Shown here piece after piece: positions 16,839 to 23,196 of a stretch of DNA of 45,156 nucleotides. The number at the start of each line of letters is the position of its first letter. The stretch's first letter is position 1. The notes under the pieces are model-generated. The model ran no database searches. It worked only from the letters and a program-made list of their open reading frames with translations, and was not told where the DNA came from. The DNA lies in assembly GCA_021794355.1 (NCBI GenBank), contig JAJYRA010000033.1, forward strand, positions 1-45,156. The letters run 5' to 3'. Position numbers and translations under genes: made by a program. This DNA is from Thermoplasmata archaeon. GTDB lineage: Archaea; Thermoplasmatota; Thermoplasmata; Thermoplasmatales; Thermoplasmataceae.

Positions 16839-18695
16839 TTGACTTATCTCGTCTATGCGAACCTGAATAAATCCAGAGAGATATTTCGTATTTTTGTAAC
16901 CGTTGGAATTGCAATGATCATGTTATTTCCCGCAATACAATATATTAAGAATTATCAGGCACCTTCCAGTACCGTTTACAGTTATGGGAATGAATTCGTT
17001 CAGTTTACCGGACAGAATGCGATCCTTGGATTCCAAACAGGCAATTATCCTGTTGCGTGGAACGTGTACCGTTTCACTCCGAAATCGGCGATCAACCAGC
17101 CCTTTGTATCGTCCAGCAACTCAAGTTGCCAGAGCGGTCTCACTCAGGAAACATTTTCCAGTATAAGCAACTCGAGGATATGGAATTCACAGCAGAACTC
17201 TGCGGTGATGATAGAATCAAACAACAATATGAAAATGGCTGAGATATTCTCCTACATGAATAATTCCATTGATTCCAGTGCAGCCTTGGAATACACCGGC
17301 AATGGAACCGCATCGTTTGTAATCGGTTTTACCATTGCAATGAACAGGACTTCCAGTGCACAGATCGGTGGAATCAATCCACAAACCATATACTCACCGC
17401 AGGGAATGAGTCCGAGAACCTTCTTAATCAACAGAAACGACTGGCAGATAGACACTAGCTCTCTTTCCATATCTTGGCAGAATGATCAGACGGTGTTCAG
17501 AGGAGGCATACTTACCATTGGATACACGTCTGATTCCCTAACACTTATCTTCGGGCCTGTTGAAATGCATCACAACGAAACATACAGCATTGATCCAATT
17601 GTCCATTCAACGCCGTTCCGCCCTCCTATCCGCCGCATTCCTCCGGGTGGTGGAGGGGGAGGAGTCTGTTCGTCGCCTTCGGTCAGCAATTCCGTAACCT
17701 CAAACATCTCTCAGAACGGGATCTATTACGGAGCAGAAGGTCTTCCAATAACCCTCAATGCAGATGTCACTTCGCTTGGAGGCGCAGGTTCTGCAACTCT
17801 GATGTTCGACATTAACGCTGGTGGTTATTATCATTATGTGCAGTCGGAACAGATCTATTCCACTGGTCAAAAGAGCTTCACATGGTATCCGCCTTGGTAC
17901 GAGTCAGTTGGATATTTCAACTACGAAGCATATGTGAGGAATCCACAATATACAAGTCATGGAAGTCCTGTAACTCTTGGAATATTCCAGTCATCTCCAT
18001 CTGCACAGAATTCTTCCGCATACGACAGTTCCGGTGCCATTGTGGGTCAGTATTCATTGAGTGCTGTAATTAGTGGGACTACAGTTGTAAAAGTTAGATC
18101 AGTTCCTGACCCTCGCTCCTCCTACTATATCGAATTCGGTACAATAGCAGGTTGGACATCACCGTCTCTCGGGGTGTGGTCAATTGATCAGAAGATAGAA
18201 AACTACGCCTCACCAGGATGCAATGGAGACAATTCGCCATTGAAATATGGGCATGTTCAGGTGAGTCAGCAAACCAACGCTAACCAGCAATTCATGGGAG
18301 CATTGGATTCATACCTCATAGGGATAGCGAACTCTTTCACGCACAATATAATACCTTCCCCCTCACTTCTTAATTCGATTTTTTTCAACCAACCGCCGAG
18401 CAACACCGGTTGGTACAGTTCTGATCCATATTCTTATACTCAAAAAGGATCTGCTTTCCCTCCCATTTGTTGGCCGGAAACTTGGACATATTATCCGATC
18501 GAGGCTACCAACGGATCTGCTTCTCACATTTTTGGAATACAAACATATAACGATGACTTTGGAGCAAACAGTCTCACGGAGTGGATGGATATCTTTGAAT
18601 ACAGTGTGACATTAAGCATCCTGACCGATTCATTGGGGTCGACTTATTCATCAAGCACATCGCTGATGACGGGGGTTTACGTTGCGCCTGTATAA
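16839..18695 (+). CDS. Large secreted or membrane-anchored protein (618 aa), family unknown
   Basis: Start TTG at 16839; it puts Lys and Arg before a hydrophobic helix (IFVTVGIAMIMLFPAIQYI, residues about 17-35) that would act as signal or anchor. The rest is Ser/Thr/Asn/Tyr-rich, as in extracellular proteins of acidophilic archaea, with a proline-glycine hinge (PPIRRIPPGGGGGG) near residue 265 splitting it into two strand-rich regions. No catalytic motif recognised; a thermopsin-like protease was considered but its signatures are not evident. The last 75 or so residues (from TYYPIEATNGSASHIFGI) recur in the fragment at 19458-19708. The next gene follows directly, so a secreted-protein operon is likely. 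Confidence 0.75.
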   Translation: MTYLVYANLNKSREIFRIFVTVGIAMIMLFPAIQYIKNYQAPSSTVYSYGNEFVQFTGQNAILGFQTGNYPVAWNVYRFTPKSAINQPFVSSSNSSCQSGLTQETFSSISNSRIWNSQQNSAVMIESNNNMKMAEIFSYMNNSIDSSAALEYTGNGTASFVIGFTIAMNRTSSAQIGGINPQTIYSPQGMSPRTFLINRNDWQIDTSSLSISWQNDQTVFRGGILTIGYTSDSLTLIFGPVEMHHNETYSIDPIVHSTPFRPPIRRIPPGGGGGGVCSSPSVSNSVTSNISQNGIYYGAEGLPITLNADVTSLGGAGSATLMFDINAGGYYHYVQSEQIYSTGQKSFTWYPPWYESVGYFNYEAYVRNPQYTSHGSPVTLGIFQSSPSAQNSSAYDSSGAIVGQYSLSAVISGTTVVKVRSVPDPRSSYYIEFGTIAGWTSPSLGVWSIDQKIENYASPGCNGDNSPLKYGHVQVSQQTNANQQFMGALDSYLIGIANSFTHNIIPSPSLLNSIFFNQPPSNTGWYSSDPYSYTQKGSAFPPICWPETWTYYPIEATNGSASHIFGIQTYNDDFGANSLTEWMDIFEYSVTLSILTDSLGSTYSSSTSLMTGVYVAPV

Positions 18696-19390
18696 ATGTA
18701 CGGAACTGGAGGGGAAGACATGAGAAGGAAGATTAAGATAATCTTGGCAATTCTTACAGTTGCGATATTGCTCAGTGTTGCAGTTCCACTGGTCTACGAA
18801 AAGGATCAGTCCATAATGCCACTCATTCTGAATCATCAATATATTTCAATGCGTGATCATAACCTGACTACCCTGGACAAAGAATGTTTCCGTGGCTCTC
18901 CCCTTCAGGCATACTATCCCGTCAATGTGACTTATAACGGCTTTGGCACCTTCCAGATAGCAATGACGATGAATGCCATTGGGGCTCATCCAAACTGTTC
19001 CTTCAATGCCTCTCATTTTAGCAAATATCCTTATTTTTTTAATAATTACTACTCAACCATGATTATGCTTCTAAAAGCGAATTATACGGGCCTGGGATCA
19101 ATTGGAGTCAATTTCGTGAGCTCATCTTTGTACAACAGTAATGCAAGGCAATATGCTAATACAGATCAAAATTCGGTTCTCAGGGAGGGGTCATATTACA
19201 AGATTGGTCCTTATGTATCTCTTTATCCAAATTTCCAAGGTTCCAACAATTTAGGCATATTTGACGGAACATATTATATATCTTTGACAGTAGCCTTATA
19301 CCGAACTGTGCTTGGAATTCCATTTCATCTTGGGGATATCACACTTAAAGCGCCAATGTTTACTGTTGTAAATGCCACATCCACCACGGG
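18452..19390 (+). repeat. Tandem duplication, unit 1
   Basis: About 940 bp covering the last ~240 bp of the 618-aa gene and all of the protein A gene. It is repeated as unit 2 at about 19458-20395, the boundary being read where the similarity starts (tgctttccctcccatttgt versus tgctttccatcccgtttgt). Confidence 0.7.
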
Positions 19391-19394
19391 GTGA
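18720..19394 (+). CDS. Secreted/anchored protein A of a duplicated pair (224 aa)
   Basis: I use ATG 18720, preceded by the Shine-Dalgarno ggaggggaag (18708-18717), rather than ATG 18696. The product starts MRRKIKIILAILTVAILLSV, a signal or anchor helix, and then an extracellular domain rich in Tyr, Asn and Ser with several N-glycosylation sequons. No family recognised. It has a close paralogue at 19727-20395: shared blocks include VYEKDQSIMPLI/IYEKDQSIIPLI, HQYISMRDHNLT, AYYPVNVTYNGFGTFQIAMT and an identical C-terminal region. It follows the 618-aa gene closely, so the two products may act together on the cell surface. Confidence 0.75.
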   Translation: MRRKIKIILAILTVAILLSVAVPLVYEKDQSIMPLILNHQYISMRDHNLTTLDKECFRGSPLQAYYPVNVTYNGFGTFQIAMTMNAIGAHPNCSFNASHFSKYPYFFNNYYSTMIMLLKANYTGLGSIGVNFVSSSLYNSNARQYANTDQNSVLREGSYYKIGPYVSLYPNFQGSNNLGIFDGTYYISLTVALYRTVLGIPFHLGDITLKAPMFTVVNATSTTG

Positions 19395-19457
19395 TGCATT
19401 ATATGAAGCATTTCTTAATAGATTCTTGTGAGAATTTTTCCCATAAACGAAGAGGTT

Positions 19458-19708
19458 TTGCTTTCCATCCCGTTTGTGCGCAGGAAGGATCTTACACTTA
19501 CTACCCGATCGAAGCTACCAACGGATCTGCATCTCACATATTCGGGATACACACACTCAATGATAATTTCGGTGCAAACAGTGCCACCCTCTGGATGGAT
19601 ATCTTTGAATACAGTGTGACATTAAATTTCATGGCTTACTCGCCTGAATCGACCTATTCATCAAGCGCATCGTTAATGACGGGGGTTTATGTGGAACCCA
19701 GTATATGA
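19458..19708 (+). pseudogene. Duplicated 3' fragment of the 618-aa gene
   Basis: From about 19458 the DNA repeats the end of the 618-aa gene (from about 18452 on). The peptide YYPIEATNGSASHIFGI, then NDNFGAN, WMDIFEYSVTL and a final SLMTGVYVEPSI match the parent's C-terminus almost residue for residue. There is no signal sequence, and the only upstream start gives an unrelated 35-residue lead, so it is most likely a non-functional by-product of a tandem duplication that copied the end of the large gene plus the whole small gene. Confidence 0.75.
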
Positions 19709-19726
19709 GATAATGGAGGGATAAAA

Positions 19727-20395
19727 ATGAAAAGAAAAACGAAGATTGTGTTTACGATTCTTGTGGTATTGATATTGCTAAGTGTTGCAGTTCCACTGAT
19801 TTACGAAAAGGATCAATCCATCATTCCTCTCATTCCGAACCACCAATATATTTCCATGCGTGATCATAACCTAACCAATCTGGACAAAGAGGGTTTCTAT
19901 GCTCCCCTTCAGGCATACTATCCCGTTAATGTGACTTATAACGGCTTTGGCACATTTCAGATAGCAATGACGGGGCGCCCCATTGGGCTCTATCCAAACG
20001 AAACCTTCAACGCTTCTTATTTTAACAATTCTCCTTATATTATTGATTTTGACTACTCAACTATAATTATGCTTCTGAAAGCGAATTATACGGGGGTGGG
20101 ATCAATTGGATTGAGTTTCGTGAGTTCATCTTTATACAACAGTAAATCAGGTCAATATACTAATACAGATCAAAACTTCGTTCTTAGGGAAGGGTCATAT
20201 CACAAAATTGGTCCTTATGTATCACTTTGGCCGAATTTCCAGGGTTCCCACAATATAGGTATATTTAACGGGACATATTATATGTCTTTGACAGTAGCCT
20301 TATACCGAACTGTGCTTGGAATTCCATTTCATCTTGGGGATATCACACTTAAAGCGCCAATGTTTACTGTTGTAAATGCTACATCAACTGTATGA
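19727..20395 (+). CDS. Secreted/anchored protein B, paralogue of the 18720-19394 gene (222 aa)
   Basis: ATG 19727 follows a good Shine-Dalgarno, ggagggataaa. The product begins MKRKTKIVFTILVVLILLSV (basic residues plus a signal helix) and then runs in parallel with protein A to the end. The middle has diverged (for example around GRPIGLYPNETFNASYF), whereas the last roughly 95 nt (20285-20379) are identical to 19281-19375, which suggests either a recent event or gene conversion. Sequons suggest glycosylation outside the cell. Function unknown. It ends 204 bp before the transposase relic at 20601. Confidence 0.75.
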   Translation: MKRKTKIVFTILVVLILLSVAVPLIYEKDQSIIPLIPNHQYISMRDHNLTNLDKEGFYAPLQAYYPVNVTYNGFGTFQIAMTGRPIGLYPNETFNASYFNNSPYIIDFDYSTIIMLLKANYTGVGSIGLSFVSSSLYNSKSGQYTNTDQNFVLREGSYHKIGPYVSLWPNFQGSHNIGIFNGTYYMSLTVALYRTVLGIPFHLGDITLKAPMFTVVNATSTV

Positions 20396-20600
20396 CAATG
20401 CCCCTTTTTGCCTTCTCAATATGATCCTCTTGTTAAACCAGAGCAAAAGAGATATATTTAACGGAAATTCCACTTCACTTTTCCGTTCTGAAGCAAAATT
20501 CCAACAGAAATATCCCTAATCAGCCTATTTAATTTCCCCATAAATATCTGGTTGATTAAAAAAATGTTTTTTGGTTAATGTGTGAAAATACGTAAGCTCT

Positions 20601-20993
20601 ATGCACATAGATGTGATCAAATCGACGCAGAAGGGGAAGACATATTTCAGTTACCTTCTCATGTAATCCTACCATGACAACGGAAAGGTGAAGCAGTGAA
20701 TCATTGGAAACATTTGCTGCTGTTCTCCTGAAGAGGTAAATGCCTTGAGGTTTACACTGAAACAAAAGAACAACCTCGCAGGCATTCTCAATGATGGGAA
20801 TGGGATATAGTAATCACAAGGATTTTCGGTTGACACTTCGTCCTCATTGCACAGAACAGCACATGATCTTGGTATCATAAAAGTGTTGGGCCACACTGAA
20901 GAGGCAAAACATGAATTATTGATGATCCTAGCAAGACTTATTGGATCAGGATCAAATGGCAAGCACTGTTTGAGGCGGAAGGGGGTGGAGTAA
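20601..20993 (+). pseudogene. IS1634-family transposase, N-terminal remnant
   Basis: Frame from ATG 20601: MHIDVIKSTQKGKTYFSYLL, then M-stop, SYHDNGKVKQ-stop, IIGNICCCSPEEVNALRFTL. The layout 'MxIxVIKS..KGKTYxxYLLxESY..NGKVKQRxIxNLG' is the recognisable start of IS1634-type transposases. Two codons that should be in 'LLRESY' and 'KQRII' are now stops. After a shift the frame continues TAHDLGIIKVLGHTEEAKHE and MILARLIGSGSN before ending at 20991. Only about the first quarter of a transposase is left and it is heavily decayed. The intron-like RNA begins a few bases later. Confidence 0.65.
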
Positions 20994-21456
20994 TTCAGTC
21001 CTTTACCGTGCAGCCTGTAACCCTATAAGACCAGCTGGAGGTAAACCAACCTATGGAAAAACCTGAAAACATAGTAGCAAATCGGATGCACCGGTTGAGT
21101 AATCACCAATGTGAAAGCTCCGAGGATAAAGCATCTGCCGGCGCAAGCTGGGGGGCTGTACAGAGATGCGAGCAAGCAACCTGGCCATAGCATTAAGTCA
21201 ATTCTGCAGCATCGTTACTGGATCCACAAGAATACGGTTCAAGTGGGGAATTAAGTGCGACGAGCCTGTGGTAAAGAGGCGAAGTCAATACATTCAGGCA
21301 AGACGGGTGTGTGCACCTGAATGGCACTTCGGTGTAGGGGAAGTAGCAAGGTTGCAAGGTCTTATGGGTAAAGCAGGGAAGGACCTTGAACAGAGAAGGT
21401 TGATGGGGGAATGCGTAATGCCAACCTCATTGATCATTCAAGGCCTGGCGGATGTG

Positions 21457-21492
21457 GTAGTAGTAGCAGTGAAGCCTCTGATAATAAGGAGG
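21457..21492 (+). repeat. 36-nt direct repeat, copy 1 (inside the intron-like RNA)
   Basis: Identical over 36 nt to 21529-21564; the two copies are separated by exactly 36 nt. The sequence begins gtagtagtagcagtgaag and ends ataataaggagg. It corresponds to the domain-III-like block. Confidence 0.85.
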
Positions 21493-21528
21493 GGTATTTT
21501 CTCTTAGGGTCTCCTCGGCTTCTTTCCA

Positions 21529-21564
21529 GTAGTAGTAGCAGTGAAGCCTCTGATAATAAGGAGG
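21529..21564 (+). repeat. 36-nt direct repeat, copy 2
   Basis: The second identical copy, followed by aagagcaaagg, which continues the domain-III-like pattern; copy 1 lacks that continuation. Copy 2 is therefore probably the ancestral one. Confidence 0.85.
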
Positions 21565-21835
21565 AAGAGCAAAGGACCACTGGATACGATGGCTCCAAGG
21601 AGGATAGAGCACAGGATACTACCCGAAAGGGTTATTTGGTCCCGCATCAAGGGGTTCTGAGTTAATCTCGACATGCATGTGCATCTAGAATTTGAAGAGC
21701 GAAGTGTATCCTAAACCGAAAGGGAAGGGGATACATGATCAATAAGGCGTCGTATTTGAAGCCGGATGCTCGAAATGAGCCAGTCCGGAATTTTAGAGGG
21801 GGAGCTGGAAACGGATCTTCGGAGAGCTGTCTCAA

Positions 21836-22076
21836 CGGGATGTTGAGATACAGTCAAGCTGTCTGAAGGAACTGCGCTTGCTCTCTACTCGAGACTGTAG
21901 ACAGGGATGCACACAAGGGGAACACTGATATCCCCACAGAGAGGCAACTCCATGAACGATGGAGACCTTAGAACCTTCAATCCGTTAGGATGGAGAGTAT
22001 GTCAGAAGGGTCCAAACAATAAGGGGGCAGACCAATTCTTTGGGAGATTATTTAATTCACCAATACATATAGACTC
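21836..22076. other. Intergenic DNA after the intron-like element, no gene seen
   Basis: About 240 bp with small hairpins (for example ctccatgaacgatggag near 21949-21965) but no convincing ORF. The true intron 3' end could lie in here. ttatttaat near 22048-22056 may be the TATA-like box for the ATG at 22077, about 25 nt away. Confidence 0.35.
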
Positions 22077-22358
22077 ATGTTCATTAAGGTATCAAGCTCA
22101 AGAAACCACAAGGAACCTCTAAATGCAACAGCATATGTTGTCAGTCAGGAACCACTGTACCTGGCAGTCATAATAAAACCCCAACCAGGTATCTGGGACG
22201 AACTGATGGATCAGGATGTAATGTTTATAAGAGATAGTTCTGGTATGGACGTGGAATCCAACATTAAGCAACGCATAGAGGTTGGAGAAAACTCCATATT
22301 CTTTGTAACTTCTCAGGACGAAAGGTTTAGGAAAATTTGCGGTGAAATTTCTCGATGA
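22077..22358 (+). CDS. Hypothetical protein coupled to fibrillarin (93 aa)
   Basis: A 93-residue soluble protein whose stop overlaps the fibrillarin start (ATGA, 22355-22358), implying translational coupling. It contains YVVSQEPLYLAVIIKPQPGI followed by DELMDQDVMFIRD and a charged C-terminal helix (SQDERFRKICGEI). No family recognised. In most archaea the gene before fibrillarin is Nop5, about 400 aa; this product is far too short and shows no Nop-domain motif, so it is not an intact Nop5. It may be an unrelated lineage-specific protein or the end of something lost when the upstream mobile DNA arrived. There is no Shine-Dalgarno, so the ATG would be leaderless. Confidence 0.55.
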   Translation: MFIKVSSSRNHKEPLNATAYVVSQEPLYLAVIIKPQPGIWDELMDQDVMFIRDSSGMDVESNIKQRIEVGENSIFFVTSQDERFRKICGEISR

Positions 22359-23023
22359 TCCCAAAAAAGTTCTTGAACGATAATATTAAATCAATTAAGG
22401 GTAGAATTTACACAAGGTCCCCCAATAGTAAAAGTGTTTATGGGGAGAAAATTATGAGGTTCAATGGGGGAAGCTACAGGATGTGGGACCCAAAGAGAAG
22501 TAAACTGAGCGCTGCGATTTATAATGGCTTCTCAGGTACACCCATATTGGAAGATTCCACGGTTCTTTATCTTGGGGCATCCTTCGGAACAACCGTAAGT
22601 CATATTTCAGATATAATTCCAGATGGGCAGATTTTCCCTGTTGAATTTTCTCCAGAACCCTTTTCTGGTCTGTTAAAGCTTGCTGAGGAAAGGTCTAACA
22701 TTTATCCCATCCTGGAAAATGCCAGAAACCCAGAAAGGTATTCCTTTTTTCTTGAGAGAGATCCAGAAATCATTTATCAGGATATTTCCCAGAGAGATCA
22801 GTTAGGGATTCTTTTCAATAATCTGGATGAATTTCCTCAGTGGCAATACACAATTTTTGTCCTTAAGGCAACTTCCATAGACTCTTCCATAAAATCCCAG
22901 GAAGTGTTAGATCAGATATTGTTAAAAATAAAGGGTAGAAAGACAATCACCGTAATTTCCGTGACGGATATATCAAACTTCCACAGAGGTCACTACCTGA
23001 TCCTTATGGAAAACAGGTCGTAA
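22355..23023 (+). CDS. flpA: Fibrillarin-like rRNA/tRNA 2'-O-methyltransferase
   Basis: The catalytic subunit of the box C/D sRNP, which methylates rRNA and tRNA at the ribose 2'-OH under guide-RNA control. Blocks: GGSYRMWDPKRSKLSAAI, the SAM loop VLYLGASFGTTVSHISDI, PVEFSP, IIYQDISQ, FVLKATSID and a C-terminal HRGHYLILM. The catalytic K-D-K-H set appears present (Lys50, Asp143, Lys171, His213). The position that is normally Asp in the SAM pocket motif 'I-L-(A/G)-D-A' reads I-L-E-N-A (Asn122). A length of 222 aa is normal. The gene is coupled to the preceding 93-aa gene and not to a visible Nop5. Confidence 0.88.
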   Translation: MIPKKFLNDNIKSIKGRIYTRSPNSKSVYGEKIMRFNGGSYRMWDPKRSKLSAAIYNGFSGTPILEDSTVLYLGASFGTTVSHISDIIPDGQIFPVEFSPEPFSGLLKLAEERSNIYPILENARNPERYSFFLERDPEIIYQDISQRDQLGILFNNLDEFPQWQYTIFVLKATSIDSSIKSQEVLDQILLKIKGRKTITVISVTDISNFHRGHYLILMENRS

Positions 23024-23034
23024 TAGAGAACTGA

Positions 23035-23193
23035 ATGATTATAATTGATCTGGTAACTTCAGCTGAGGAATTGGGATCGAAAAATAGTATTTTCTTGGAG
23101 CAGGAATCCATGATTCATAGGAAAGCTCAAAAAACCATTGGAAAAGTAAACCTATTTCAATTTCTGTGTGAACATTCCACAGAAACAGTTTAA
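23035..23193 (+). CDS. Possible small protein between flpA and alaS (52 aa)
   Basis: A 52-codon frame starting ATG 23035, 11 nt after the flpA stop, and ending 3 nt before the alaS start. The product begins MIIIDLVTSAEELGSK and ends LFQFLCEHSTETV. No family recognised and no Shine-Dalgarno is obvious. It fills the gap almost exactly, which is what a real operon gene would do, but an intergenic stretch of this size can be open by chance. Confidence 0.35.
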   Translation: MIIIDLVTSAEELGSKNSIFLEQESMIHRKAQKTIGKVNLFQFLCEHSTETV

Positions 23194-23196
23194 CAC

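Larger units (their letters stand above)
19458..20395 (+). repeat. Tandem duplication, unit 2
   Basis: The second copy of the ~940-bp unit, containing the fragment at 19458-19708 and the protein B gene. The 95 nt at 20285-20379 are identical to those at 19281-19375, while other parts have diverged at many positions. Confidence 0.7.
21008..21835 (+). ncRNA. Putative ORF-less group II intron (boundaries approximate)
   Basis: Three pieces support this. (1) A domain-V-like hairpin at 21758-21793: AAGCCGGA, a GCUC-GAAAU-GAGC arm, a CAG bulge and UCCGG, i.e. catalytic AGC triad, tetraloop-like cap and bulge in the right order; the pair expected opposite the triad G is a mismatch (A). (2) At 21529-21580 the series gtagtag, cagtgaagcctctg, ataataaggagg, agagcaaagg resembles bacterial group IIB domain III (gtagtag..cagtgaagc..agcgaagg). 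(3) gtgcagcc at 21008 resembles the 5' GUGYG end. After domain V, agagggggagctggaaac looks like domain VI. No reverse transcriptase is encoded, so it would need help in trans or be dead. Both ends are estimates. Confidence 0.5.

Noticed and set aside
16839-18695. Thermopsin-like protease call for the 618-aa secreted protein
   Set aside because: Extracellular composition fits, but I could not find the acid-protease family signatures, so function is left open.
21457-21564. 36-nt repeats with a 36-nt spacer as a CRISPR array
   Set aside because: Only two copies, no cas gene, and the repeat matches a group II domain-III-like block followed by further intron-like sequence.
21008-22076. RNase P RNA or SRP RNA in the long non-coding stretch
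   Set aside because: The conserved RNase P motifs (gaggaaagtc, acagaaa) and the SRP helix 8 signature were not found, while domain V/III-like features of a group II intron were.
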